41,416 nt of DNA. Source: Sphaerochaeta sp. Phil3 (lineage in GTDB: Bacteria; Spirochaetota; Spirochaetia; Sphaerochaetales; Sphaerochaetaceae). The notes under the pieces were generated by a model. The model made no database searches and had not been told where the DNA came from. It saw nothing but the letters and a program-made list of their open reading frames with translations. The position numbers and the translations under genes were made by a program. The stretch lies in assembly GCA_001940825.1 (NCBI GenBank), contig MSGT01000023.1, positions 1 to 41,416 on the forward strand. Reading direction: 5' to 3'. Positions 23,842-31,385 of the stretch are shown piece after piece; within the stretch, counting starts at the first letter, position 1; each line of letters opens with the position of its first letter.

Positions 23842-24863
23842 TCGGACTTCCTCCTTCCGTTCATCGCGTCTATGGCCTCCTGCATCTTCGCATCGCCTTC
23901 CTGGTCGGCTCTGATCGCGCTGGACATGAAGTCCTGTCTGCTTTCGCCGTCGGCCTCGGCGTCGGCGTTCTCCTTCGCCTGAGCCTCATACGCCTTCTGG
24001 CCGCCTTTCACCTCCGCGAGCTTGTTCTGCATGTCCAGATACCATGCCTTGAGATCCTTGAGGTTCGATATCTCATTGTCGAGGCTGTCTATGGCCGCCT
24101 TCACCTGTGAGTACATGTCCGGCGTCTCGCTCTGGCTTATGTTCTGCAGCTCCTGAAGCTGCTTCGACTTTTCGCCTTCGAGGTCGGATATCTTCTTTGT
24201 CAGGTCCGAAAAGCTCGAAAAGCCCGCCTTCTGCAGTCCGTCCTCCATGTTCTTTTCGTAGATCTGCGCATATACCAATGGGGACACCTTCAACAGATCC
24301 AACACGTCGTTGGTCATCTGAAGTCCGCTCAGAAGGGCTCCTCCTCCCCTGTTGAGGATGTTCTGAAGGCTTCCTATCGTAGCCGAGCCGAGGGCGAAGG
24401 TTCCGTCGAGTCCGCCTTCCACGACGTTCGATTTGTCCTGCGCCTTCTCGATGTTCGTCTGCAGGACGTCGATTATCCTGTCCTGGTTCGCAAGGAAAAG
24501 CTTCGCATTGGAGACCATGGACAGAAGAGAGTAGGAACCGTCGCTTGCGCTCTCAAGCCAATCCGACGTTCCTGACCAATCCAGTCCATCGGCCCATCCA
24601 GCCATCTGCCCGGTTAGGGAAGCCAGTCCTCCGACCACCTGGGTGAAGTCCCCCGAGGTTATCTTCTCCGCAGCCTTCTTGACCCTATCGTATTCGCTCT
24701 GCCACTGTCTGAGCCGGGTGTTCCACCTGTTCACCTCGGAGACCGCCTCCTGTATGGCCTGGGCTATCGCCGCCACGTCTATGACGGGCATGCCGGTACC
24801 GAACAGGGACGCTCCGAACAGGACGAGCAGGACCACGGCCGCTATCCTTTTCGTTCCTTTCAT
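23838..24863 (-). CDS. virB5: VirB5/TrbJ-type T4SS protein
   Basis: A 341-residue exported protein. After the signal peptide (IAAVVLLVLFGASLFGTG) comes MPVIDVAAIAQAIQEAV, the typical start of mature TrbJ/VirB5, and long coiled helices (for example KISDLEGEKSKQLQELQN). VirB5 proteins sit at the pilus tip or periplasmic channel and help recipient contact. The last 26 residues before the final seven, starting SRQDFMSSAIRADQEG, are identical to the C-terminus of the small lipoprotein at 30887-31192, and the DNA is identical over 80 bp. The ATG has AGGAGG upstream and the stop overlaps virB6. It is the first gene of the operon. Confidence 0.82.
   Translation of the reverse strand: MKGTKRIAAVVLLVLFGASLFGTGMPVIDVAAIAQAIQEAVSEVNRWNTRLRQWQSEYDRVKKAAEKITSGDFTQVVGGLASLTGQMAGWADGLDWSGTSDWLESASDGSYSLLSMVSNAKLFLANQDRIIDVLQTNIEKAQDKSNVVEGGLDGTFALGSATIGSLQNILNRGGGALLSGLQMTNDVLDLLKVSPLVYAQIYEKNMEDGLQKAGFSSFSDLTKKISDLEGEKSKQLQELQNISQSETPDMYSQVKAAIDSLDNEISNLKDLKAWYLDMQNKLAEVKGGQKAYEAQAKENADAEADGESRQDFMSSAIRADQEGDAKMQEAIDAMNGRRKSE
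23863..23942 (-). repeat. 80-bp perfect inverted repeat, copy in virB5
   Basis: These 80 bases, read on the minus strand, are identical at every position to 31085-31164 on the plus strand. The two copies lie about 7.2 kb apart in opposite orientation and encode the same protein segment in the same frame. Identity at all third codon positions shows recent duplication or gene conversion. Recombination between them would invert the segment between. Confidence 0.97.
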
Positions 24864-24955
24864 GGATTCTTTCCTCCTGTATCGGAGAGATTCTAGCTCC
24901 AAGGCATCCTAAGACCAAACATCGGTGATGGGTCATGCCCTCGTGGACGTGGGGA

Positions 24956-24968
24956 GGCTCTGAGAGCC
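24956..24968. promoter_or_regulatory. Palindrome between virB5 and the sigma factor gene
   Basis: GGCTCT-G-AGAGCC is a perfect 6-bp inverted repeat around one base, flanked by further GGAGG/CCTCC. It sits in the divergent 139-nt gap, 35 nt before the sigma factor start, and is a plausible operator for one or both genes. No protein partner can be named. Confidence 0.4.
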
Positions 24969-25002
24969 ATCCTCCACCAGATGAGAAAAAAAGGAGGTGC
25001 GT

Positions 25003-25680
25003 ATGGCACAGACCGAAATATCAGACGTCCTCCTTGTGAAGGACTCGGACGACGACGCTGCGATGAAGCGTCTCATGGCGAAGTACAAGCCGATCGTTTA
25101 CAGATACTCGTCTCGCATAGACCCTCTTCACATGGAGGACTCCATGCAGGACGGCTACATAGGACTTCTGGCGGCCGCAAAGGCCTTCGACCCCGAAAGG
25201 GGCAACGCCTTCTCAACCTTCGCCTTCCCGTACATCAAAGGCTTCGTCCTCAGGGGGCTGCACGGCCGCAGGTCAGTAAAGCACCCAAGCGGAACGACGC
25301 TCGGAGAGCTGTCCAAGGACAAGACATATCTGAACATGTCGAACCCCGTATCCCTGGAAGGTCTGGAATGCGAAAGACTTGGAGCGCTTTCCGACGCACA
25401 GGACATGGACGGAGCCCTTCTCGCAGCGGAGATCAGGGACAGGATGAAGACAGTCGTCTCCAAGCTGAGGTTCTCAGGGCGCAGAGACGAAGGGAGGAGC
25501 GAACTTGCACGGAAGGTCGTGTTCCTCCACTATGGACTCGAAGACAACCGCAGTCTGAACAGAAGCGAGATATCCAAGACCCTTGGCATCACCGAGAAGG
25601 AGGTGAAGGGATACATCCAGAAGGCAAGGAAAGCCTTTCTGGAAGACTCTGCGCTGAAAGAGCTCTACGAATCGATCTGA
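25003..25680 (+). CDS. Element-encoded sigma-70-family factor A
   Basis: A 225-residue protein with sigma region 2 (about residues 22-84: KYKPIVYRYSSRI, DSMQDGYIGLLAAAKAF, GNAFSTFAFPYIKG) and region 4 near the end (RSEISKTLGITEKEVKGY IQKARKAF). Region 3 seems short or absent, which places it nearer to the small alternative or sporulation/FliA-like sigmas than to RpoD. The ATG at 25003 lies 5 nt after AAGGAGG. It is divergent from virB5 with a palindrome between and has a strong terminator behind it. It may switch on transfer or replication genes of the element. A second sigma factor is encoded at 40143. Confidence 0.85.
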   Translation: MAQTEISDVLLVKDSDDDAAMKRLMAKYKPIVYRYSSRIDPLHMEDSMQDGYIGLLAAAKAFDPERGNAFSTFAFPYIKGFVLRGLHGRRSVKHPSGTTLGELSKDKTYLNMSNPVSLEGLECERLGALSDAQDMDGALLAAEIRDRMKTVVSKLRFSGRRDEGRSELARKVVFLHYGLEDNRSLNRSEISKTLGITEKEVKGYIQKARKAFLEDSALKELYESI

Positions 25681-26519
25681 CGCCGGTGCATCGCGCCGGC
25701 GTTTTCTTTTTCCCTTCCTCTGATGGAGTCGGACATCATCCTCCCCGCATCTTCGTACATCGCCATCAGAAGATCCCTTTCATCGGAACCTACAGGAAAC
25801 TCGAAGTACAGCGGGAACGCATCCTTTCTGACGCACTTGAGCTTCGCTTCGTCGGATCCGGCCCCAAGGAACATCCTTCTGACGTCTTCGAGCCTTCTGT
25901 CCAACGTCCGTCTGCTGAACCTTTCCACAGACGTACCCCTGTAGGTCTGGGCTATGGCCTTGGTCTCCGATTCAAGCCTCGACGTATACCTCTCAAGATG
26001 TCTGGAGGCTCCCTGGAAGTACTGGGACTCCCTGCCGCCGACGGCCGCCATCGTGCGGATCGCATCCAGACACGCCCTTTCGAAAGGGACGTTGGGCAGC
26101 CTTCCGGCGACCCGCGAAAGCATGTCGTAGGCAAGAAGCTGCATCGCCGCCTTCGCCACAAGAGTCCTGCAGGAGCCCTTCATGGGATTGAGTTTCGCAA
26201 GATAGGGGCAGAGCATGTCCGCAGGGGGCGGAAGGAGCCTGAAATAACCCTTCGCCCTCTCTATCCTGTCGGTATCCATCGCCTCCATGCTGTATATCTC
26301 CTCGACCTTCCCGTTGTCGGCGTCGAAGAGAAGCCTCGCCCTGAGGTCCTCCACGTCATCCACATATGAAAGGCTCTGTGCGACGGCGAGTGCCTGGCAC
26401 ATATCGAGAGGATCGATGTCGACGAACGCGGACGTCGGTACGTCCACATCTCTGAATATAAGTGCTGCGGTGTCGTATACGGGACTGTCTGTAAGGGTTC
26501 TTTTGGGATCTGCGGCCAT
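25665..26519 (-). CDS. Unknown soluble protein after the helicase gene
   Basis: A 284-residue protein without signal or membrane segment. It is largely helical and acidic at the start (DIDPLDMCQALAVAQSL) and basic at the end (RGREKENAGAMHRRQIDS). No family is recognised. The ATG follows GGAGGAG and lies 30 nt after the helicase stop, so the two are probably one operon. The 3' end overlaps the convergent sigma gene by 16 nt, and its last codons are formed by the opposite-strand terminator at 25680-25711. A role in element replication is suggested only by its neighbours. Confidence 0.65.
   Translation of the reverse strand: MAADPKRTLTDSPVYDTAALIFRDVDVPTSAFVDIDPLDMCQALAVAQSLSYVDDVEDLRARLLFDADNGKVEEIYSMEAMDTDRIERAKGYFRLLPPPADMLCPYLAKLNPMKGSCRTLVAKAAMQLLAYDMLSRVAGRLPNVPFERACLDAIRTMAAVGGRESQYFQGASRHLERYTSRLESETKAIAQTYRGTSVERFSRRTLDRRLEDVRRMFLGAGSDEAKLKCVRKDAFPLYFEFPVGSDERDLLMAMYEDAGRMMSDSIRGREKENAGAMHRRQIDS
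25680..25711 (+). terminator. Rho-independent terminator of sigma factor A
   Basis: ACGCCGG and CCGGCGT form a 7-bp GC-rich stem with a 9-nt loop, followed by TTTTCTTTTT. It begins at the last base of the sigma stop codon. The same bases encode the end of the convergent gene. Confidence 0.88.
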
Positions 26520-26549
26520 TTCGTCTCCTCCATGGCCGAATGGTCGCCC

Positions 26550-28103
26550 CTAGACGTCCTGGGGACAAGCTTCGGTACGGTCTTCCCTATCGGCGCAGGC
26601 TTCGCAGGCCTCCACGAACGAAAGGGCCTCCGGATTCGCTGCGACCATGCTCCAGTCCGGCTCACCTGTAAGGGCGACCCCTTGGGGTGTCCTGACCCTG
26701 CTCAGACCCAGATAGAACATTCCGTCGGCCTTGAGAAGCTTCGTCTCCATCCTCAGCGAATCGAGGGTCAGTCCCTGGCTCTTGTGGTAGGTCACCGCCC
26801 ATGCACGTCTGATGGGAACCTGGAATATCCTTGCACCCTTCCCTGCTGAGGAGTACGGCTGACCGTATTCATGGCATCTCACAAGAACGGGAACCTTCGA
26901 ACCGTCGAGAAGGACGACCGCGACCGGAAGCGTAAGCTCCACGGACCTCCTGTCATCGACTTCGATGGACCTTTTCTCCTTGACGCAGCCCACGAGGGTC
27001 CCCAGGGATCCGTTGCGATAGCTTCCGTCAGGGGCGTTCTTCAGGCACATCACCCTTTCCCCCTTGTACAGTTCCATGTCGGACGGACATTCGTAGTCAC
27101 CCGGACGGGGATTGTCCTCAAGCCTTTTTCCGTCACGGATCCATTGGTATGGAAAGTGGAACTTCCTGGGGGACGAACCCTCGACGAGAGCCTTCTCCTT
27201 CTTGGTGTTGTAGTCGTCGGCCTGTTGGTTCTGCGGTGCGATGCAGAGGCGCTCCTTCGTACTCGCCTTCGGATCGGAGATGCAGTGAGCCTTCACGAAG
27301 GCCTTCGCCTCCTCCGTCACGTTTCCTCTTCGAAGATCGTTCAGAATGGCCTTGAAGCCTCCGTCGGACTGACGGTATACGGTGTCCAGCACATGGACCT
27401 TAGGCCCAAGGGCCTTCCAGAAATGGGAGTCGAAGAACATCTTGGGGGAGGAGCCGTCCTTGGTCACGGGAGGAAGCTGAAGAGGGTCTCCGAAGCAGAC
27501 CAGCCTGATGACCCTTCCCCTTATCCTGCTTGCGGCGCAGATATGGAGCATTATCAGATCGAAGAGGTCGGACGAGACCATGCTGACCTCATCGAGGAGG
27601 ACGACATCCACCTTCGACAGAGCCGCGACCGAGCCGGAGATGGTTTCGGGCCAGTACCTTGTGCTGTGCCCATCCTCCGAATAGATGGAGGTCCGTCTTT
27701 TTCTGGTGGACGCCTTCGCTATGAACTCCTCTTCGCTCTGGCTGCCGGCCTTCGCCTTCTCCACCGAACCCTTCTCGTTCGACGTCATGAACTTGATTAT
27801 GGGAATGCCCAGACCCTTGTGGATGGTTATGCCCTTGACCTGATGGGTCCCGAACGAGAACGACAAGTTCTCCGCCGCCACCCCTGTCGGGGCGAGGCAC
27901 ATGCAACGATCCCCGAATCTGAGTGCGGCGGCCCTCAGCAGCACGCTCTTTCCGCATCCTCCGGGGCCTATTATGCATACAAGGGGGGACCTGCCCCAGA
28001 ATACATCCTCAAGGGCGGACCTGAAACGAGGCGAACCTATATCCATGAAAGAGGCGCCGAAGGGGATTGAAGCCCCTATGTCGCCGAAAGTCTCCATCTT
28101 CAT
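26550..28103 (-). CDS. Pif1/RecD-like superfamily 1 DNA helicase
   Basis: A 517-residue helicase. Walker A is GPGGCGKS (residues 46-53), motif Ia APTGVAAENL is followed by GITIHKGLGI, Walker B is VVLLDEVSM (near 168-176), motif III is FGDPLQLPPV, and the C-terminal UvrD-like block has VTYHKSQGLTLDS and YLGLSRVRTPQGVAL. This is the Pif1/RecD2 arrangement of 5'-3' helicases. In mobile elements such enzymes unwind DNA for replication or conjugation. No ribosome site precedes the ATG at 28103, but a TGnTATAAT promoter sits exactly 6 nt before it, so the mRNA is predicted to be leaderless. A second in-frame ATG lies at 28097. Confidence 0.92.
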   Translation of the reverse strand: MKMETFGDIGASIPFGASFMDIGSPRFRSALEDVFWGRSPLVCIIGPGGCGKSVLLRAAALRFGDRCMCLAPTGVAAENLSFSFGTHQVKGITIHKGLGIPIIKFMTSNEKGSVEKAKAGSQSEEEFIAKASTRKRRTSIYSEDGHSTRYWPETISGSVAALSKVDVVLLDEVSMVSSDLFDLIMLHICAASRIRGRVIRLVCFGDPLQLPPVTKDGSSPKMFFDSHFWKALGPKVHVLDTVYRQSDGGFKAILNDLRRGNVTEEAKAFVKAHCISDPKASTKERLCIAPQNQQADDYNTKKEKALVEGSSPRKFHFPYQWIRDGKRLEDNPRPGDYECPSDMELYKGERVMCLKNAPDGSYRNGSLGTLVGCVKEKRSIEVDDRRSVELTLPVAVVLLDGSKVPVLVRCHEYGQPYSSAGKGARIFQVPIRRAWAVTYHKSQGLTLDSLRMETKLLKADGMFYLGLSRVRTPQGVALTGEPDWSMVAANPEALSFVEACEACADREDRTEACPQDV

Positions 28104-28109
28104 GCGACC

Positions 28110-28118
28110 ATTATAGCA
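28110..28118 (-). promoter_or_regulatory. Extended -10 promoter giving a leaderless helicase mRNA
   Basis: On the minus strand TGCTATAAT is followed by GGTCGC and then the helicase ATG. With the hexamer at -12 to -7, position +1 is the A of ATG. No -35 box is evident at the usual distance, which the extended TGn motif can replace. Confidence 0.65.
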
Positions 28119-28146
28119 TGGTTCGAGGCGATGCGGCGCACCTATG

Positions 28147-28386
28147 TCAACGTTCGTCCTTCTCTTCGTACCTTCTGAGCCTCAGGGAGAGGGAAAAGAA
28201 CCTCCACTCGAACAGCTGCACCAGAACGGCGAGCATCGCATAGGTCCAGTACGATCTGAATGCGCAGACGACCGCAGCTATGCAGCACACGGCCTGAAGG
28301 ACGCAGAAGTCCCTTGCCATCGATACGGTCTTCGCCCTGCCCTTCTTTGGAGAGAACGCTTTTGCCAAACCTTCCCGGACCTTCAC
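28147..28386 (-). CDS. Small membrane protein of unknown function
   Basis: A 79-residue protein with a basic N-terminus (REGLAKAFSPKKGRAK) and two closely spaced membrane segments (VLQAVCCIAAVVCAF and YAMLAVLVQLFEWRFF), ending in a charged tail RRYEEKDER. It starts with GTG at 28386, 5 nt after GGGAGG, and the GTGA overlap with the previous stop indicates coupling. It is conserved in neither sequence nor name as far as I can tell. It may anchor replication or transfer proteins in the membrane. Confidence 0.55.
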   Translation of the reverse strand: MKVREGLAKAFSPKKGRAKTVSMARDFCVLQAVCCIAAVVCAFRSYWTYAMLAVLVQLFEWRFFSLSLRLRRYEEKDER

Positions 28387-28517
28387 TGGACACCTCCCGT
28401 GGAGAACGCCAGCATCGCGACCATGCTGATGGAGATGCACACCCAGAACACGATACGGCATACGGTGTACAACCTGTCGATCCCCGATTTCGTCTTGTCT
28501 GTCTTTTCCTTCGCCAT
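28383..28517 (-). CDS. Tiny single-span membrane protein
   Basis: A 44-residue protein: a charged N-terminus (AKEKTDKTKSGIDRLY) and one membrane segment (CRIVFWVCISISMVAMLAF). It overlaps the next small membrane gene by 4 nt. There is no ribosome site; a -10 box TACAAT ends 6 nt before the ATG, so the transcript should be leaderless. The good promoter and coupled downstream gene support that this very short gene is real. Confidence 0.55.
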   Translation of the reverse strand: MAKEKTDKTKSGIDRLYTVCRIVFWVCISISMVAMLAFSTGGVQ

Positions 28518-28523
28518 AACACG

Positions 28524-28551
28524 ATTGTAGACCAAAGGCATATTCCGACAA
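28524..28551 (-). promoter_or_regulatory. Promoter for the two tiny membrane proteins (leaderless start)
   Basis: On the minus strand TTGTCG (28551-28546) is 16 nt from TACAAT (28529-28524), which is followed by CGTGTT and the ATG. The predicted +1 is the first base of the start codon. The same TAnAAT-N6-ATG spacing occurs at 28103 and 36829. Confidence 0.62.
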
Positions 28552-28578
28552 AACCGACCCTCCAAGTGAACCGAACGG

Positions 28579-29952
28579 TCAAAGGCTTCTTTCCTTGCAG
28601 TGAAGGTCAAGCGCTTCGCTGACTCTGTGTCTCAGGATGGTGTGCTTCGACTCCTGCCCAAGGGCCTGTTCGACCCTTCTCCGCTGTCTTTCGACGGCTT
28701 CGTTGAAGCGCTCCACAGTCCTCTCCCTGCACCATCTGTACGTGGATGGGGAGAACTTGGACATGTCCATCAGAAGGTCCGCTCCGTCGGGTCTGGAGAG
28801 CCTTCCATCCGCAACGTGGCGTCCTATCGCATGTATCGTCTGCATGTACCACGAAGCCTTGGCCCTGTCGGCCCTCCACATGTCGTTCATGTCCTTGAAG
28901 CCCATGTATCCGGGGAATGGAAGCAACGTAAGGTTCGGGTTCGTCGAAAGCTCGTCCTTGAGCTTCAGCTGTGCATCGACCCCGGCTTCGTCCGAATCGA
29001 GGGCCAGGACCAGGATCATGCGACCTCCCCTCCTTTCGAGCTCCTGTGCAAACGACCGGTGGTTCCCGCAGCCTTGGATCGAAACCACCTGGGCCTTCGG
29101 GACCTTCGTGTCCTCCCTATACAGGGCGCTCTCCATCGTGATCGCATCCATCGGCCCCTCGACAACGAATATCGGGTCCAGCGCGTTCGCATAGTCGAGG
29201 ACGTCCAGATTGAACGGCTTCGAGGGACCTACGGTATAGAACCTCGGACCGTCTTCGTCTCCGCAGAAGGAACCAAGGTCCTTCCTTGCGCGTCTTATCT
29301 GGAATCCGTCGTCGCCGAGTCGGAACACTATGCCGGTGGCGCTGTATGTCTCGTCGGGATTCTTGAGCTTGGACAGCCTCACATCCCTGCAGAAGCCTAT
29401 CTTCTCCCTCGTGGAGGGCCTGAGCCTCGATATATCCTCCAAACCCCTCAATGCAAGCAGATCCAGAGCCTCCTGAGGCATATCGTCACCCCAGAGGGCC
29501 TTCGTCCTGAGCTCCAATGCGTTTTTCTCCATCACCTTCGACCTCCTTCTGGTCCTCTCCGCCGTGGCCTCCGGACTGTACCAGTCGCCGTCACCGTGCG
29601 TTCCAAGCTCCCCGTAGCACGAACGCAATGTCTCCATTCCGTTCTCGTACGTATTGTCCATTCCCTTCTCCGCCATCCTGAACCCTATGGCGTCGTTCGG
29701 ATACTCGCCGTTGTCCCCGAAGTGTGGGCAGTGCCCCCAGTTGTTGACCGTAATGCGTCCGAGGTGCACGTCGTGGTAGACGGTGACCTTCCTTCCGCAG
29801 CACGGACAGGCGAAGTCCGCGAGCCCTCCCGATTCGTTGGGCAGCGCATAGGAGCTGTGGGACACTGCATATGGAAGGTCCAGCGTGGCCTTCGAAAGGA
29901 CATCCATCTCAGGATGCCTTTTGTCGTACTGCGTCGTCCAGAAGCTTGACAT
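28579..29952 (-). CDS. Toprim-domain DNA primase-like protein
   Basis: A 457-residue protein. The N-terminal region has a zinc-ribbon-like set (CPCCGRKV, then WGHCPHFG) comparable to the DnaG zinc domain. The central Toprim domain shows IFVVEGPMDAITM (catalytic Glu, near 262) and LALDSDEAGVDA (DxD-like acidic pair, near 319), followed by PGYMGFKDMNDM, where the last block matches the usual G-KD-ND of primases. The C-terminal 100 residues are helical and basic. A primase would start DNA synthesis on the transferred strand or at the element's origin. The ATG follows GGGAGG. It lies upstream of the helicase, and dnaE is 3 kb away, so a replication module is likely. Confidence 0.85.
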   Translation of the reverse strand: MSSFWTTQYDKRHPEMDVLSKATLDLPYAVSHSSYALPNESGGLADFACPCCGRKVTVYHDVHLGRITVNNWGHCPHFGDNGEYPNDAIGFRMAEKGMDNTYENGMETLRSCYGELGTHGDGDWYSPEATAERTRRRSKVMEKNALELRTKALWGDDMPQEALDLLALRGLEDISRLRPSTREKIGFCRDVRLSKLKNPDETYSATGIVFRLGDDGFQIRRARKDLGSFCGDEDGPRFYTVGPSKPFNLDVLDYANALDPIFVVEGPMDAITMESALYREDTKVPKAQVVSIQGCGNHRSFAQELERRGGRMILVLALDSDEAGVDAQLKLKDELSTNPNLTLLPFPGYMGFKDMNDMWRADRAKASWYMQTIHAIGRHVADGRLSRPDGADLLMDMSKFSPSTYRWCRERTVERFNEAVERQRRRVEQALGQESKHTILRHRVSEALDLHCKERSL

Positions 29953-30047
29953 ATCGATCCTCCCGTCATGGGGAAGTCTATGTCCAAGGCGGTTTCGGAC
30001 AAAGCCTCGGGAAGGCCGTAGGATGCTTCACCGTTTTTCCGCAGACG

Positions 30048-30056
30048 TGCTATACT
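30048..30056 (+). promoter_or_regulatory. Extended -10 promoter of the 30077 operon
   Basis: TGCTATACT is an extended -10 element; TTCACC 18 nt upstream is a weak -35. The start codon at 30077 follows after a short leader with a CAGGAG ribosome site. It lies in the 124-nt divergent gap next to the primase gene. Confidence 0.5.
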
Positions 30057-30076
30057 GTCTCCAACAGGAGATGCCT

Positions 30077-30733
30077 ATGAGATATGTATGGAACACCTAC
30101 CACTACGAATTTACGCTGAGACCGACCGAACAGCAGAACGGATACAGGGCGCCTGTGCCACCGGGAGACATCCCCTTGAGGCTCATACAGACCACTGTGT
30201 TCCTTCCGATCGCGATATACCATACAAAAGAGGAACCCGACGTCCCTCTGGTGAGGGGAAGGTCCCGCTACAAATCCAAATTCACCCTCTATTGCGCCGA
30301 GGACTTCCTTAAAGAGGAGATGGATGAGTTTCTGAAGTACAGCAAGTGGACGCTTGAGGATTGGATCCTTGTGGACGACCATGCGGACTTCTATCTCACC
30401 GAGATAATTCCGCACAAGATGCCGTGCGACTCCGTATTCAGGGAATATCCCGACAATATGCCGGAATGGCTGCGCTTCAAGTGCATCAACGGCTATCCTT
30501 TGAACAAGAATGAGCCGGGATACGCCAGAGAGAAGAGGAACATGGAGATCAGCGATGAGAAGATAGCAAAGGCGATATCCAAGGAGGACGTGCAATGGAA
30601 CAGAGACGGAGCGGAGATATGGTACGAAAAGGACGGAGAGTGGGTCAGCAAGGATCTGGACCCTCGCTTGCCTTGGGAGTGGGATCCGTCCTTGCAGCGG
30701 ATGCAGCAGTTTTCGCCCTATCCGTACTTCTGA
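30077..30733 (+). CDS. Unknown soluble protein
   Basis: A 218-residue protein rich in Trp, Tyr and Pro (YVWNTYHYEFTLRPTEQQN, EWDPSLQRMQQFSPYPYF), without signal or membrane segment. I recognise no family. The ATG at 30077 lies 6 nt after CAGGAG; an ATG at 30071 abuts that site and is less likely. It begins a plus-strand operon that continues with a small membrane protein and a lipoprotein. Confidence 0.68.
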   Translation: MRYVWNTYHYEFTLRPTEQQNGYRAPVPPGDIPLRLIQTTVFLPIAIYHTKEEPDVPLVRGRSRYKSKFTLYCAEDFLKEEMDEFLKYSKWTLEDWILVDDHADFYLTEIIPHKMPCDSVFREYPDNMPEWLRFKCINGYPLNKNEPGYAREKRNMEISDEKIAKAISKEDVQWNRDGAEIWYEKDGEWVSKDLDPRLPWEWDPSLQRMQQFSPYPYF

Positions 30734-30882
30734 AGATCCTTCCTGTATGGCTGGCCATAACCTCGGCCTTCCTTGTAGCCGCAGCGATGCTGGTCCATAT
30801 AGGAGCGGTTTTCTCGAAAGGAGCGACAGAGGGATCTCTCCCTCTACGAAAGGAACCCAAAGAACAAGAAAAGGAGATTTGA
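30679..30882 (+). CDS. Small membrane protein, start uncertain
   Basis: From a GTG at 30679 this gives 67 residues with two membrane segments (VFALSVLLKILPVWLAI and FLVAAAMLVHIGAVF) and a charged tail (RKEPKEQEKEI). The frame is open back to an ATG at 30595, but that part overlaps the preceding gene and looks like its shadow. Its tail ends 4 nt before the lipoprotein ATG. The hydrophobic pattern supports it; the start does not have a good ribosome site. Confidence 0.45.
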   Translation: MGSVLAADAAVFALSVLLKILPVWLAITSAFLVAAAMLVHIGAVFSKGATEGSLPLRKEPKEQEKEI

Positions 30883-30886
30883 AATC

Positions 30887-31192
30887 ATGAAGAAGACATT
30901 GTTGTTCTTCACAGTAGGACTGATCCTCTGCCTAGCCGTTTCATGCGGAGCCAAAGGTTCGTCGTCGAAGTACAAAGGCTATGCCGATGCAACCAAGGAG
31001 GAGATCGAAAGCGGCTCGATCCCCATCACATACGATGATCTTTCCGAGGAGGCGAAACGCCGTTTCGAAGAGGACGAAGCTCAGAGCAGACAGGACTTCA
31101 TGTCCAGCGCGATCAGAGCCGACCAGGAAGGCGATGCGAAGATGCAGGAGGCCATAGACGCGATTTCCGGAAGAAAGAAGAAAACGGAGTGA
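30887..31192 (+). CDS. Small lipoprotein sharing its C-terminus with VirB5
   Basis: A 101-residue protein with a signal peptide and lipobox (KKTLLFFTVGLILCLAVSC, Cys20). The mature part is short and charged. Residues 67-92 (SRQDFMSSAIRADQEGDA and following) are identical to the VirB5 C-terminus, and the DNA is identical over 80 bp. The ATG lies after AAGGAG. In IncP plasmids the lipoprotein TrbK next to TrbJ causes entry exclusion; a comparable role, or competition with VirB5 for a binding partner, is conceivable but unproven. The repeated hairpin terminator follows. Confidence 0.78.
   Translation: MKKTLLFFTVGLILCLAVSCGAKGSSSKYKGYADATKEEIESGSIPITYDDLSEEAKRRFEEDEAQSRQDFMSSAIRADQEGDAKMQEAIDAISGRKKKTE
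31085..31164 (+). repeat. 80-bp perfect inverted repeat, copy in the lipoprotein gene
   Basis: Identical to the reverse complement of 23863-23942. In both places it encodes the same 26 residues near the C-terminus. Sequences before and after differ, so the copied block is sharply bounded. Confidence 0.97.
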
Positions 31193-31194
31193 AG

Positions 31195-31217
31195 AACTCC
31201 TTCTCTCTGAAGGAGTT
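31195..31217 (+). other. Perfect 9-bp stem-loop after the lipoprotein gene
   Basis: AACTCCTTC and GAAGGAGTT pair around a TCTCT loop 2 nt after the stop codon. No U-tract follows. It directly precedes the repeated hairpin at 31227, so the transcript ends in two stacked structures. Confidence 0.55.
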
Positions 31218-31226
31218 GCAATGAAA

Positions 31227-31285
31227 GGGGCTGTAACAAAAGTCGGGTTTTCCGGCTTGGGGTTGCAGCCCCTTGTTTGTTTTTC
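31227..31285 (+). terminator. Repeated nested hairpin, complete copy with U-tract
   Basis: GGGGCTGTAAC (31227-31237) pairs with GTTGCAGCCCC (31262-31272), 11 bp with one U-G. Inside, AAGTCGG and CCGGCTT form a 7-bp hairpin with a GTTTT loop. TTGTTTGTTTTT follows. It is a terminator for the 30077-31192 operon; relatives lie at 21041 and 1 on the minus strand. Confidence 0.82.
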
Positions 31286-31340
31286 AGGACTCTTCCTTTG
31301 GGGAAAAACTGCCTTGGATCTAGACTTTCAAATGCAGGGC

Positions 31341-31369
31341 TTGGTTTCTGCAAAAAAAAACATTATAAG
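31341..31369 (+). promoter_or_regulatory. Promoter of the 31386 lipoprotein gene
   Basis: TTGGTT (31341-31346) and TATAAG (31364-31369) are separated by 17 nt that include a run of nine A. The ATG follows 17 nt downstream of the -10 box. It lies just after the terminator of the previous operon, consistent with a new transcription unit. Confidence 0.6.
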
Positions 31370-31385
31370 GAGCAGCGAAGAAAAG

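Noticed and set aside
28600-29949. 449-codon plus-strand open frame opposite the primase gene
   Set aside because: The minus strand encodes Toprim motifs; the plus frame has none.
31221-31385. In-frame upstream start (ATG 31221 after AAGGAG) for the lipoprotein at 31386
   Set aside because: It would put 55 residues before the signal peptide and read through the terminator hairpin; the downstream start has its own promoter.
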